Shown: positions 1-9,314, counted from the first letter of the stretch. The stretch is DNA of 64,000 nucleotides from Bradyrhizobium septentrionale (GCF_011516645.4 NZ_CP088285.1:124001-188000), one strand, 5' to 3'. Program-made: numbers and translations. The notes: generated by a model not told the origin, from the sequence alone.

Positions 1-354
1 ACCGAAGATCACCATCAATCCGTCGCCCATGCTGCGCATGATGGTGCCGTGAAACTGCTGGACCGCATGACCCATCCGCGCCAGCGCGGGCGGCAGGCGA
101 TCGAGCGCAAGCTCGGGATCGTTGTCGCCGATCAGCTCGGTGGAGCCGACGATGTCGGCAAACATCACGGTGACGACCTTGCGTTCGCCAACCGTCTGGG
201 CCTGGTCGAGACGCTCACCACAGGCGCCGCAAAATCGCGCCGCCTCGAGATTGGGGTGCCGGCAATTCGGGCAGACGGCAGAAAAATTCAGCCCGCACGA
301 CCGGCAGACGCCATCTTCGGTCAGGGTCTCGGCTTGACAGGCCGGGCACAGCAT
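1..354 (-). CDS. Zinc-ribbon adenylate/guanylate cyclase, N-terminal part
   Basis: The gene starts at an ATG at 352-354 and runs off the left edge, leaving 118 codons. The N-terminus has four CxxC pairs (residues 3-6, 17-20, 28-31, 42-45), a double zinc ribbon. A class III nucleotide cyclase domain begins near residue 57; the stretch VMFADIVGST carries the first metal-binding Asp (about residue 67). Proteins with this layout are usually long cytoplasmic cyclases with a C-terminal AAA/TPR region, but that part is outside the window, so the product (cAMP or cGMP) and the sensor role are inferred from the family only. The gene is separated from the liv operon by 143 bases and reads the same way, on the minus strand. 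Confidence 0.85.
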   Translation of the reverse strand, partial: MLCPACQAETLTEDGVCRSCGLNFSAVCPNCRHPNLEAARFCGACGERLDQAQTVGERKVVTVMFADIVGSTELIGDNDPELALDRLPPALARMGHAVQQFHGTIMRSMGDGLMVIFG

Positions 355-497
355 TCACACCACCTTCCCGATCCCGTCCGTTTACAGGCTCCGGCACATC
401 CTAACACAATCGGGGGGCCGGCCGCATGAGGCCTCATGAAGCCAGAATCGGTGTCCGGCGCCAAGTCTTACCTTTGAGCACACGGGGTAAGGCGGGC

Positions 498-1265
498 TCA
501 AGCACCCAGCGCGTAGCTTTCATAGCCGAAATAGGCGCGCTCGAGCCTGTGCGCGAGGTCACTTTCGCCGGTCGGCGCCTCCAGCGCGATCGCCCCCTGC
601 ACCAGCGCGTAGACCCGGTCGGCACAGGCCAGCGCCTTCTCCAGCAATTGTTCGACCAGCAGCACCGAGGTGCCCTGCTCCCGCAGCCGGCCGATCACAT
701 TGAGGACACGATCGACCAGCACCGGCGACAGTCCGGCCGAGGGCTCGTCCAGCATCAGGAGCCGGGGGCGGCGAACCAGGCCTTGCGCCACGGTCAGCAT
801 CTGCTGCTGTCCGCCCGACAACGCGCCGCCGCGCTCATGGCGCTTCTCGGCGATCTCGGGGAAGAACGCCAACGCCTCTTCGATGCGTACAGTCCGTTCG
901 GCGCGCGGCAGGTCGTAGCCGGCGAGCAGCAGATTGTCGGTGACCGAGATCTGCGTGAACACACGATGTCCCTCGATCACGTGCACCAGCCCGGCACGCG
1001 CGGCATCGCGCGGCGTGGCGTTGGTCATGTCGCGTCCGCCGAACCGGACCTGCCCGGCCGTGACCGGCAACAGTCCCGACATCGCGCGCAGCAGCGTGGT
1101 CTTGCCGGCGCCGTTCGGACCGAGCAGCGCCACCACCTCGCCCGCGGCGATCGTCAGGTCGATGCCGTGCAGCACGCGGATCTTGCCGTAGCCGGATTCC
1201 AGCGCGCACACGTTAAGCAGGGGTTCAGCCGCCGAGATAGGCACTGACGACCTCCTTGTGGACAC
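498..1265 (-). CDS. livF: Branched-chain amino-acid ABC transporter ATPase, LivF type
   Basis: This cytoplasmic ATPase of 255 residues would power a HAAT-family importer. Walker A GPNGAGKT is at 49-56, the ABC signature LSGGQ at 149-153 and Walker B with LLMLDEP at 169-175. The length and the GYGKIRVLHGID start of the domain are typical of LivF. The start overlaps the end of the LivM-LivG gene by 41 bases; a GTG at 1244 (residue 8) is an alternative start that would shorten the overlap. It is the last gene of an operon that begins with the binding protein at 5097. The substrate cannot be fixed from sequence: such systems take up Leu/Ile/Val, urea, amides or aromatic acids. Confidence 0.93.
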   Translation of the reverse strand: MSTRRSSVPISAAEPLLNVCALESGYGKIRVLHGIDLTIAAGEVVALLGPNGAGKTTLLRAMSGLLPVTAGQVRFGGRDMTNATPRDAARAGLVHVIEGHRVFTQISVTDNLLLAGYDLPRAERTVRIEEALAFFPEIAEKRHERGGALSGGQQQMLTVAQGLVRRPRLLMLDEPSAGLSPVLVDRVLNVIGRLREQGTSVLLVEQLLEKALACADRVYALVQGAIALEAPTGESDLAHRLERAYFGYESYALGA

Positions 1266-3027
1266 GGATCTCCGCCGGCGTTCCCGCCGCCAGCGTGCGG
1301 CCGAGATTGAGCACGGTGACCTGGTGGCAGATGTCGAAGATCAGATCGGCATGGTGCTCGACCAGCAGCACACCGGTGCCGCGGGCGCAGACCGCCTTGA
1401 TCAGGATCGCGAGCCGCCCGATCTCGTCATTGGAGAGGCCCGCCGCCGGCTCGTCGAGCAGCAGGAAATCCGGATCGAGCATCAGCGCCCGCGCGATCTC
1501 GATGAAGCGCAGCTCGCTGTGCTGCAGACGGTCGGCGCGCACATCGGCAAGCGCCTCGAGGCCAACCACGCCGAGCAGTGCCCGCGCCTTGGCGGCGAGC
1601 AGACGTTCATCGGCACCGTTGCGCGGCAGCGCCAGCATCGCCTCGACGAAATTGGCCCTGCCCTCGATCGAGCCGCCGATCATGACGTTCTCCAGCACCG
1701 AGGCTTCGCCGATCACGCGCGGGGTCTGGAAGGTGCGCGCGATGCCGCAGGCGGCCCGCATCACCGGCTGGCCCGCGGTAAGCACCGCATCGCCGAGCGT
1801 CATGCTGCCGGCCTTCGCGGCATAGTAGCCCGAGATCACGTTCAGCGTCGTGGTCTTGCCGCTGCCGTTCGGCCCGATCAGGCCATGGATCTGCCCGGGC
1901 GCGACGTCGAGGTCGAGACCGTCGATCGCCTTCACATTGCCGAAGCTCAGCGCGATGCCGCGCAGCTGCAGCGTCTTGCCGCCGTCGCGCCGGCGCACGA
2001 TGGCGGCGAGCGCGGCCGGGCGCGGCACGATGGCGCGGTTGCTGGCAAGCGGACTGCGGTTGCGGAAATCGAGCAGCGCCGCGATGCCGCCCGGCATCAC
2101 CAGCACGATCACGAGCAGCAGCACCGCATAGAGGAAGGTCGACCACGCCGCGAGCGGCGCCGCGATCTCGGGCAGGATGGTCAGGATAATGGTGCCGAGC
2201 ATCGGGCCGAGGATCGAGCCGCGGCCCCCGATCAGGATCGCGATGAAGAACAGCACCGAGAGATCGAAGGTGAACGCGTCGGGCGTGATGTAGGTCTGCA
2301 AGGTCGCGAACAATCCGCCGGCGATCGCCGCCAGCGCCCCAGCGAACAGGAAGATCGCGATCAGCATCTTCGGCTTGGAGATGCCGCTGGCTTCGGCGGC
2401 CACCTCGGCATCGCGCACCGCGATCAGCGCCCGGCCGAAGCGGCTGCGCGCGACATTGGCGCTCATCCAGGTGGTGATGACCGCGAAAGCGATACAGAGG
2501 CCGTAGAACCCCCACGGTGTGTTGAACGGCGCCGGGAATTCCGGTCCGGCAATGCCGATGCCGCCGCCGGTCACGCTCTGCCAGGCCAGCGCGATCTGGG
2601 TCACGATGGTCGCAAAGCCCAACGTCGACATCGCAAAGTAGAAGGTGCGCAGGCGCAGGGCCGGCAGGCCGACGATCACGCCGAAGATCGCGCCGATGAG
2701 GCCTGCGACCGGCAAAGCGGCAAACACCGGAATCACCGGCATCACATTGCCGGCGACCAGCACGCTGGTGGTGTAGGCGCCGAGCGTCAGCAGCGCGACA
2801 TAGCCGATCGCAAGATGGCCGGCAAAGCCGACCACCAGGTTGAGGCCCGACACCAGCACCCAGTAGATCGCCGCGCGGGTGCCGATCAGCACCCAGTAAT
2901 CATTGCTGACGAAAGGCAGCAGCAAGGCCAGCACGAGAATGCCGAGGAACGGCAGGAGGTGCGGCAGCGCGGCGCGCCATGCGCCGCTCTCGATTCGGGA
3001 CGGAGCGGCGGCGACCGACGTCATCAC
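1225..3027 (-). CDS. Fused LivM permease - LivG ATPase
   Basis: This is one 600-residue chain made of two ABC importer subunits. Residues about 20-325 are a LivM-type permease with eight or more hydrophobic segments; residues about 350-600 are a LivG-type ATPase with Walker A GPNGSGKT at 385-392 and Walker B FLLLDEP at 521-527. The signature region reads LQHSEL (501-506) instead of the usual LSGGQ or LSYGQ, while the following IEIARAL is normal. LivM-LivG fusions are known in Bradyrhizobium-type genomes. The start codon overlaps the livH stop by 4 bases, which suggests translational coupling. With LivF it would form the asymmetric pair of ATPases; the degenerate C-loop may make this half the weaker ATPase (inference). 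Confidence 0.92.
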   Translation of the reverse strand: MMTSVAAAPSRIESGAWRAALPHLLPFLGILVLALLLPFVSNDYWVLIGTRAAIYWVLVSGLNLVVGFAGHLAIGYVALLTLGAYTTSVLVAGNVMPVIPVFAALPVAGLIGAIFGVIVGLPALRLRTFYFAMSTLGFATIVTQIALAWQSVTGGGIGIAGPEFPAPFNTPWGFYGLCIAFAVITTWMSANVARSRFGRALIAVRDAEVAAEASGISKPKMLIAIFLFAGALAAIAGGLFATLQTYITPDAFTFDLSVLFFIAILIGGRGSILGPMLGTIILTILPEIAAPLAAWSTFLYAVLLLVIVLVMPGGIAALLDFRNRSPLASNRAIVPRPAALAAIVRRRDGGKTLQLRGIALSFGNVKAIDGLDLDVAPGQIHGLIGPNGSGKTTTLNVISGYYAAKAGSMTLGDAVLTAGQPVMRAACGIARTFQTPRVIGEASVLENVMIGGSIEGRANFVEAMLALPRNGADERLLAAKARALLGVVGLEALADVRADRLQHSELRFIEIARALMLDPDFLLLDEPAAGLSNDEIGRLAILIKAVCARGTGVLLVEHHADLIFDICHQVTVLNLGRTLAAGTPAEIRVHKEVVSAYLGG

Positions 3028-3881
3028 ACCCTCCGCGCGGTCGAGGCGCCGAACAGCCCCTGGGGCGCCGCGAGCAGCACCACGATGAACAGCGTGAACA
3101 CCGCGACCGAGGAGAAGATGCCGCCGACCAGGAAGTTCGCCGCCTGCTGGAACAGGCCGAGCGCCAGCCCGCCGATGATCGCGCCTCGGTTGTTACCGAG
3201 CCCGCCGAGCGCCACCGGCACGAAGCCGTAGAAATTCAACAGCGCGCCATTTGCGAAGAAGGCGAGCAGCAGCTGCCCGCCGGAAAATCCGGCGATGCCT
3301 CCGACCACGCCGGCGAGCGCATAGCTCGCGACGCGCAGATTGCGCTCAGGCAGGCCGAGCGCCCGTGCCGCGAAATTGTCCTCCGCGATCGCGAGGAAGG
3401 CGCGGCCGACCAGCGTGCGGCGGTAGAGATATTCAAGGCCGATGATGGTGACGGCGCAGGCGGCGACCGGCAGCCAGAACTTTTCATCAAGCACGCCCTC
3501 GCCGAATCCTACGATGCGCGGGAACGGCTGCGGCTCGGTGCCCCATTTGATCGCCGTGACCTGCTGGATCATCAGCGCGACCGCCAGGGTCGAGAGCACG
3601 TAAAGATGCTGGTCGAGGCTCTTGAGCACCGGCCGCACCGCAACGAATTCAGTGATGATCCCGATCACGGCACAGCAGAGCAGCGTCAGCACGAAGCCGA
3701 CGGCGATCGGCAGCCCGAGCTTCAGCGTGAACATCGAGCCGAACACGCCGCCCAGCATCGCAAGCTGGCCGGCAGTGAAGCTCATCACCCGCGAGGTCGA
3801 GAACATTGTGTTGTAGGTGACGCCGACCAGCGCGTAGATCGCGCCCGCCGCGAGACCGGATGCAAGGATCGAGGCCAGCAT
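3024..3881 (-). CDS. livH: Branched-chain amino-acid ABC transporter permease, LivH type
   Basis: This inner-membrane permease of 285 residues is mostly hydrophobic helices and has the LivH-type N-terminus (SGLAAGAIYALVGV). It pairs with the LivM half of the fusion encoded directly downstream, to form the translocation pore. The stop lies within a 4-base overlap with the next gene, and the start is 19 bases after the stop of the binding-protein gene, so the four genes form one operon. Length and topology match the family; the substrate is not determined. Confidence 0.92.
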   Translation of the reverse strand: MLASILASGLAAGAIYALVGVTYNTMFSTSRVMSFTAGQLAMLGGVFGSMFTLKLGLPIAVGFVLTLLCCAVIGIITEFVAVRPVLKSLDQHLYVLSTLAVALMIQQVTAIKWGTEPQPFPRIVGFGEGVLDEKFWLPVAACAVTIIGLEYLYRRTLVGRAFLAIAEDNFAARALGLPERNLRVASYALAGVVGGIAGFSGGQLLLAFFANGALLNFYGFVPVALGGLGNNRGAIIGGLALGLFQQAANFLVGGIFSSVAVFTLFIVVLLAAPQGLFGASTARRV

Positions 3882-3900
3882 CGGCTGCGCCCTCGCCCTG

Positions 3901-5097
3901 CTATGTGTACCCCGGCGCCAGCGCGAAGGTGCCGTCCTTGGCGGTCGAGGCTTCCGACATCACGATCTCTTCGGTCAAATAGCCGTTATGCTGGCTCGGC
4001 GAGAAGCGGTAATTGCCGAAATAGCCGGGATAGGTCGACAGCGAATTCCAGTAGCTGATGATGCCGGCGCTGTCGGTCGAGCCGCTTTCCGCGACCGCCT
4101 TGGCGATCAGCTCGATGCAATCGATGCCGCCCGCGATCCACCACAGCAGCGTGTCGTTCAGCGCGACATTGGCCTTGGTCAGGCGCGCGACCAGGTCCGC
4201 ACTTTTCGCCGGCAGCTTGCCGGCGCCGTCATAGCTGCAGCTCTTGTAGCCGATCGCATAGACCTTCTTCCAGTTCTCCGGCTTTGCAACCAGGCTCGCA
4301 AGCTCGCCAGAGGCCATCGAGGGATGCCCGACAAAGGGAACGTCCCAGTTCATCGCGGCGCGGGTGTTGAACATGCGCGCCTCCATGCCGGTCGAGACGC
4401 TCCACACCACGATCGCCTCGGCGCCGGCATTCTTGGCGCGCAGCATGTCCGGCGTCATGTCGGGCTGGGTGGCGTCGATATTGGCCTGATAGGCCACCTC
4501 GGCGCCGTCCTTCTTGAAGGCCGCGACCGACGCGCCGACCGCGGTGACGCCATAGCCGGTGGTGTCGCCGATCACGGCGACCTTCTTCACCTTGAGGATC
4601 TTCAGGCAGTAATTGCGCACGGCATCGTCCCATTGATTGTTCGACGGCGCGATGCGGAACGCATTGGGGAACTTGACCGGATCGATCAGGGTCTCGACGA
4701 CGCAGGGGTGCAGGTCGGGCATCTTGGCGCGCGCCATGATCGGCGTCGTCGCCAGCGCCTCGCCCGAATTCAGCGGGCCCCAGATCGCATGAACCTTGGC
4801 CTGGCTGATCAACTCCTGGGTGGCGTTGACCGCCTTGGTCGGATCGCCCTGGGTGTCGCGCATCACCAGCTCGATCTTGCGGCCTTTCACCCCGCCGGCG
4901 CCGTTGATGGCGTCGACCGCGAAATTGACGCCGCGGTTGAAGCCGACGGTCGGCGCCGAGCTCGGGCCGGTGATTGCCGCGAGACAACCGATCTTGATCG
5001 GTTCCGATTGTGCGATCGCGGGAGCCGGGAAGGAGAATGATGCGGCGCCCAATGCGCCGGCGCTGCCCAATAAAACGTCACGGCGTGAAATGGCCAT
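3901..5097 (-). CDS. Periplasmic substrate-binding protein of the liv-type ABC system
   Basis: The product is a 398-residue type I periplasmic binding protein (Peripla_BP_6 / LivK family). The N-terminus SRRDVLLGSAG followed by a hydrophobic stretch and AIAQS is a Tat-like signal peptide, so export in folded form is likely. The mature part starts EPIKIGCLAAITGPS, the usual first strand of these receptors. Being the first gene of the operon, it should set the specificity of the importer; the Tat-signal, 400-residue subfamily in Bradyrhizobium is large and covers many carboxylates and amino acids, so no substrate is claimed. A 162-base gap separates it from the dehydrogenase gene upstream and would hold its promoter. 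Confidence 0.92.
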   Translation of the reverse strand: MAISRRDVLLGSAGALGAASFSFPAPAIAQSEPIKIGCLAAITGPSSAPTVGFNRGVNFAVDAINGAGGVKGRKIELVMRDTQGDPTKAVNATQELISQAKVHAIWGPLNSGEALATTPIMARAKMPDLHPCVVETLIDPVKFPNAFRIAPSNNQWDDAVRNYCLKILKVKKVAVIGDTTGYGVTAVGASVAAFKKDGAEVAYQANIDATQPDMTPDMLRAKNAGAEAIVVWSVSTGMEARMFNTRAAMNWDVPFVGHPSMASGELASLVAKPENWKKVYAIGYKSCSYDGAGKLPAKSADLVARLTKANVALNDTLLWWIAGGIDCIELIAKAVAESGSTDSAGIISYWNSLSTYPGYFGNYRFSPSQHNGYLTEEIVMSEASTAKDGTFALAPGYT

Positions 5098-5259
5098 GTG
5101 ATGCCTCCCTGTTTCCCTCTCGGCGCCCGTCGTTTGCTGCGGGACGTCCGTTGATTGATTGTCCGCGCGCTCGGGGGCCGCGGTTTTGCAGGATCAAGTT
5201 TGAGCTGGATGTAAAGGTCTTGTCCAGCCCCGCGGACGGCATTGGGATCAGTCGAACTT

Positions 5260-6243
5260 TCATGGCCGCGGCCGCCGCGTCCAGCGCTCGGCATTGACAG
5301 CGCCGACAGGTATCTCGCCGGCAATGATCTTCGCGACCTGGCGCACGGTTTCCGAGGATTGATGCTCGATCGCCTGCGGGGTCAGGCCGCCGACATGCGG
5401 CGTTGCGATCACATTGCGCAGCTTCGCGAGCTCCGGCGTCGGCATCTGGTCGGGCGCACGGCCGACATCGATCGCCGCGCCGGCAATGCGGCCATCGCGT
5501 AGTGCGGCCGCCAGCGCCGCCTCATCGACCAGGTTGCCGCGTGACAGGTTGATGAAGAATGCATGCTTCTGCATCCGCGCCAATGCGGCTTGCCCGATCA
5601 AATTCTCGGTCTCTGCGTTGGCAATCGCGAGACAGACGACATAGTCGGCGCTTGCCAGGAGATCGTCGAGCGGCAGATGCCGGATCGCGGCATCATCTGG
5701 CGTCACGAAGGGATCGGCGACCAGCACGTTCATCCCGAGCGCTTTTGCGATCCCGGCAAGATAGCGCCCGATGCTGCCATAGCCGATGATGCCGATTGTG
5801 CTTCCCGCAAGCTGGCGGCCCATCGCGACCTCGGGCGCCCTGCCCGCATGGTAGTCCGCGGTCGCCCGTGAGACGCCGCGCGACAGATCGACCATGAAGC
5901 CGAGCGCGAGCTCGGCGACCGACTGCACGAACCCGGCACTTGCCTGCGTCACGAGCACGCCGGCCGCGGATGCCGCGCCGACGTCGATGTTGCGGATATC
6001 GACCGCACAGCGCACGAAGGCGCAGAGCTTCGGCAGAAGCGGGAAGATTTCGCCGGGCCCCTGCGTCATGCGATCGGCGACGATGATGTCGACATCGGCC
6101 GACGCCTTGACCAGCGCAGCCGCATCGAGCGCCTCGTCCCCCTCGTGCAGCCTGACGTCGGCGACGGCGCGCAGGCCGTTCAGGCTGCGCTCGCCGTAAT
6201 AGTCGCGGCGCATTTGCGGGGTGTGTGCGAGCAGTACCTTCAC
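5260..6243 (-). CDS. D-isomer-specific 2-hydroxyacid dehydrogenase family protein
   Basis: This cytoplasmic NAD(P)-dependent oxidoreductase of 327 residues belongs to the family that interconverts 2-hydroxy and 2-keto acids. The dinucleotide-binding loop GYGSIG is at 154-159, the substrate Arg lies in NLSRG (R235) and the catalytic His in TPHVGG (H283). The usual motif DVxxxEP is replaced by DVGRAPDQ (259-266), so the catalytic Glu that assists the His is not in its normal place. The gene starts 12 bases after the DctQM stop and is therefore the third gene of the TRAP operon, which suggests that the TRAP system imports a hydroxy or keto acid this enzyme uses. Activity despite the missing Glu is uncertain. 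Confidence 0.88.
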   Translation of the reverse strand: MKVLLAHTPQMRRDYYGERSLNGLRAVADVRLHEGDEALDAAALVKASADVDIIVADRMTQGPGEIFPLLPKLCAFVRCAVDIRNIDVGAASAAGVLVTQASAGFVQSVAELALGFMVDLSRGVSRATADYHAGRAPEVAMGRQLAGSTIGIIGYGSIGRYLAGIAKALGMNVLVADPFVTPDDAAIRHLPLDDLLASADYVVCLAIANAETENLIGQAALARMQKHAFFINLSRGNLVDEAALAAALRDGRIAGAAIDVGRAPDQMPTPELAKLRNVIATPHVGGLTPQAIEHQSSETVRQVAKIIAGEIPVGAVNAERWTRRPRP

Positions 6244-6255
6244 GCTTATCTTCCC

Positions 6256-8112
6256 CTAATATCCAAGCGCATGCGGCAAGGCCGTACTGATCGCGGGCAC
6301 AAAGGCGATCACCAGCAGGCACAGCAACAGCAGGCCGAGATACCCAGCGATAGGCTTCACGGTCTGCTCGATCGGCACATTGCCGATCAGGCAGGCGCCG
6401 TAGAGCCCAAGGCCAAGTGGCGGAGCAAAGAGCCCGAGCCCCATCGCGATCACCAGCACGACGCCGAAATGCAGGGGATCGATGCCGAGCTTGACGGCGA
6501 CCGGCAGCAGCAGCGGCCCGAAGATGATCAGCGCCGCGGCGCCCTCCAGCACCGAGCCCATCACCACCAGCACCGCGATCGACAGCAGCATGAACAGCCA
6601 GACGCCATGGCTGCCCGAGATCGCCAGCATGAGGTCGCCGACCGCGTGCGGCACCTGCTGCAGCGTCAGGATGAAGGCCAGCGACTGTGCGGCGGCAACG
6701 ATGAACAGCACCAGCCCCGAACGAACAGCTGACTGCACGAAGCAGTGCGCGAGGCTCTTCGCGCCGAGCTCGCGGAACAACAGGCTGCCGACGGCGATGG
6801 CGTAGACCGCCGCAAAGGCCGAGATTTCGGTCGCGGTGGCGAAGCCGCTCTTGAAGCCGAAGAAGATCATGAAGATCAGCCCAACCGAGGCGATCGCGCC
6901 GGTCCACAGTCCCGACACCGCGGCGCGCGGCTCCGCCTCCACATTCGCGGCGGGACGCTTGCCGAAAATGATCGAGACCGCGATCAGCGCCAGCGCCATC
7001 AGCGCGGCCGGCAGCATGCCGGCGACGAACAGTCCGCCGATCGAGAGATTGGCGACGAAGCCGAGGATGATCAAATTGATGCAGGGCGGAATGGTCTCCG
7101 CCATCACAGCGGAAGCCGCGAGCAGCGCTACGGCCCCGCCCGGATTCTGCCGCGAGCGGCGCGCCGCGGGGATCAACACCGAACCGACCGCGGCGACATC
7201 GGCCATCTTCGAGCCGGAGATGCCTGAGAACAGCACCATCGACATCACCATCACGACATTAAGCCCGCCGCGCATGCGCCCGACCGCACGCTGCAGCAGC
7301 TCGATCAGCCGGACCGACATGCCGTTGGCTTCCATCAAATAGCCGACCAGGATGAAGAACGGGATCGCCAGCAGCACGAAATTGTCGATGCCGCGCGCCA
7401 TCTGTTGGGCAAAGATCACGCCGGGCAGCGTGCCCTCCACCCAGATGAAGATCAGCGCCGCCAGCGCCAGCGCAAAGCCGATCGGCAGTCCGCCGAACAG
7501 CGTGAGGAAGAAGCCGACCAGCATCAGCGCCTGCGACGACGGCACGGACGACGGCGCCAGCGCATCCCAGGCCAGATAGAGGCCGACGATGACGGCCGTC
7601 GCGACGATGCCGGCCACCATGTCGCGGAGCGGGCGGCTACAGAACGTCTCGAACGCGAAGACCGTCATGAACGAAGCGCCGACGCCCATCGGATAGAACG
7701 TCCATTCCAGCGGCAGGCCGGAGCCGGAGGTCTGGCCGGTGGTGAGCCAGCCCATCTTGATGGCGTTGAACGCAACGGTGAAGGCGATGATGGCGGCAAG
7801 CAGCGCACCGACCGCATCGACGACCCGCCGCACGCCCGGCGGCAGCATGTCGACGAAGAAGGCGACGCCGAGATTCTCGCTGCGTGCCAGCGCGCTGGCC
7901 GCGCCGAAGAAGCTCGAACCGACCATCAGGCCGCGGGCGACGTCGTCGGACCACTCGACCGGCGCGTTGAACAGGAAGCGCGCCAGCACCGACGCGCAGA
8001 CCACCACAAGATCAGCAGCCAGCAGCATCGCGGCGATCGCATCGCTGACGGCGAGCAGCGGCGCCGTGATCCGCTCAGCGCTGCTTCTGGGCGCGACTGC
8101 GGCGACCGACAT
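6256..8112 (-). CDS. TRAP transporter fused DctQM membrane protein
   Basis: This 618-residue inner-membrane protein joins the small DctQ subunit (about residues 20-170, four helices) to the large DctM subunit (about 185-618, about twelve helices of the IT superfamily). Such QM fusions are common in TRAP systems. Uptake would be driven by a sodium gradient, with substrate delivered by the binding protein encoded 9 bases upstream. LVGFFLTLFGGLPIGFALAL marks the beginning of the DctM half. The gene sits in the middle of a dctP-dctQM-dehydrogenase operon. Confidence 0.93.
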   Translation of the reverse strand: MSVAAVAPRSSAERITAPLLAVSDAIAAMLLAADLVVVCASVLARFLFNAPVEWSDDVARGLMVGSSFFGAASALARSENLGVAFFVDMLPPGVRRVVDAVGALLAAIIAFTVAFNAIKMGWLTTGQTSGSGLPLEWTFYPMGVGASFMTVFAFETFCSRPLRDMVAGIVATAVIVGLYLAWDALAPSSVPSSQALMLVGFFLTLFGGLPIGFALALAALIFIWVEGTLPGVIFAQQMARGIDNFVLLAIPFFILVGYLMEANGMSVRLIELLQRAVGRMRGGLNVVMVMSMVLFSGISGSKMADVAAVGSVLIPAARRSRQNPGGAVALLAASAVMAETIPPCINLIILGFVANLSIGGLFVAGMLPAALMALALIAVSIIFGKRPAANVEAEPRAAVSGLWTGAIASVGLIFMIFFGFKSGFATATEISAFAAVYAIAVGSLLFRELGAKSLAHCFVQSAVRSGLVLFIVAAAQSLAFILTLQQVPHAVGDLMLAISGSHGVWLFMLLSIAVLVVMGSVLEGAAALIIFGPLLLPVAVKLGIDPLHFGVVLVIAMGLGLFAPPLGLGLYGACLIGNVPIEQTVKPIAGYLGLLLLCLLVIAFVPAISTALPHALGY

Positions 8113-8121
8113 GCGCCGACC

Positions 8122-9153
8122 TCAGGCCTGGGTGGCGCGGATCAGATCGACAACGGCCTTCGCCTCGGGCCGCGCCTTGATGAAATTGTCGGTCTGCGGC
8201 AGCACGCGCTTGCGGAACGCCTCCTTGTCGCATTCGACGACGGTGACGCCCTTCTCCGCCAAGGTCGCCAGCGCCTCCTTCTCCACCGCAAGGCCGTGCG
8301 CGCGGGTATCGATCGCGGCCTTGCTCGCCGCGTCGAGGAAGCCCTCGCGCAGCTTGGGGACCATGCGGTTGAAGCTGGTGTCGCTGAAATAGACCGCGAG
8401 CGGCGAGAAGATGTGCTGGGTCAGCGCATAGTGCTTCGACGTTTCGTAGAACTTGCTGGCGAGGATGGTCGGCGGATCGTGCTCGAGCCCGTCGAGCACG
8501 CCGGCCTGCAGCGCCGTATAGATCTCGCCGAACGCCAGCGGCGTCGCCGCAGCACCCATCAGCCGCAGGCATTCGGTGATGATCGGATTGGGCAGCGTGC
8601 GGATCTTCAACCCGGCGAGATCTTCCGGCGTCTTCACCGGCTTCTTCGCCAGCACGCTGCGCGCGCCGAAATTATAGGCCCAGCCGATGATATGGATGCT
8701 GGCGCCCTTGAGCAGCGCATCCTCGATCGGCTTGGCCGCGCCGGCGTCGAACGCCTTGGTCTGCTGCTGATAGCTGGTGAAGAGGTAGCCGAGGTCGAAG
8801 GTGCCGACCAGCGGCACCAGATTCGCCGAAATCGACGAGCCCGACACCATCAGGTCGATCACCCCGAGCTTGACCGAGTTGATGACGTCGATCTCCTGGC
8901 CGAGCTGGTTGTCGGGGAAGAAGGTGACGTCGATCTGCTCGCCGAGCCCGTTCGCCTTCAGGCTCTTGACCAGATTGTCGTAGTAGACGCGGCCGTTGGC
9001 GTATTTGGGATCGTTCGGCAGCGACGACGAGCATCGCATCTTCAGGGTCGCGGCCTCGGCGCGGCCGACGATGGCGGGCGCGGCGGCAAGCCATGCCGCG
9101 GCCGTGACCGACGATCGCAGCACAATGCGGCGGCTGACCCGGTTCGTCGTCAT
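8122..9153 (-). CDS. TRAP transporter periplasmic binding protein, DctP family
   Basis: The 343-residue product begins with a Tat-like signal (SRRIVLRSS, then a hydrophobic Ala-rich stretch ending AEA) and is a DctP-family extracytoplasmic receptor. The conserved motif with the carboxylate-binding Arg is visible in DLAGLKIRTLPNP, near residue 175. The ligand is expected to be a C4 or other organic acid. It is the first gene of the operon and is divergent from the FadR-type regulator gene; the 161-base intergenic region to the regulator's preferred start contains a perfect palindrome that probably controls both. Confidence 0.92.
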   Translation of the reverse strand: MTTNRVSRRIVLRSSVTAAAWLAAAPAIVGRAEAATLKMRCSSSLPNDPKYANGRVYYDNLVKSLKANGLGEQIDVTFFPDNQLGQEIDVINSVKLGVIDLMVSGSSISANLVPLVGTFDLGYLFTSYQQQTKAFDAGAAKPIEDALLKGASIHIIGWAYNFGARSVLAKKPVKTPEDLAGLKIRTLPNPIITECLRLMGAAATPLAFGEIYTALQAGVLDGLEHDPPTILASKFYETSKHYALTQHIFSPLAVYFSDTSFNRMVPKLREGFLDAASKAAIDTRAHGLAVEKEALATLAEKGVTVVECDKEAFRKRVLPQTDNFIKARPEAKAVVDLIRATQA

Positions 9154-9226
9154 GATGGTGCTCCTCCCCAGGAACGGATCGTTATTGTGTTGGCCGCCCG
9201 CCTGAACGGCGTGAGCTTGGCAGCCT

Positions 9227-9249
9227 ATTTGTCATAATGTATGACAAAT
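9227..9249. promoter_or_regulatory. Likely FadR/GntR operator (perfect inverted repeat)
   Basis: ATTTGTCAT (9227-9235), five spacer bases, then ATGACAAAT (9241-9249) form a perfect 9-bp inverted repeat. GntR/FadR-family regulators bind short palindromes in front of their own gene and the operon they control, and this one lies between the divergent dctP and regulator genes. It overlaps an upstream ATG of the regulator frame (9237), which argues that translation really begins at 9315. Confidence 0.7.
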
Positions 9250-9314
9250 CAGATACGGTTGTGCAAGAGCGCGGCGCGGCGGCGGCGCAGGCACCAACCG
9301 CAGCGAGGCTTCCG

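Noticed and set aside
1258-3231. A 657-codon open frame opposite the LivM-LivG gene
   Set aside because: Same shadow composition; the minus-strand gene has clear motifs throughout.
7405-9237. A 610-codon open frame antisense to the TRAP genes
   Set aside because: It is rich in Arg, Gln, Asp and His and mirrors the third-position GC of the real genes; no domain or ribosome binding site supports it.
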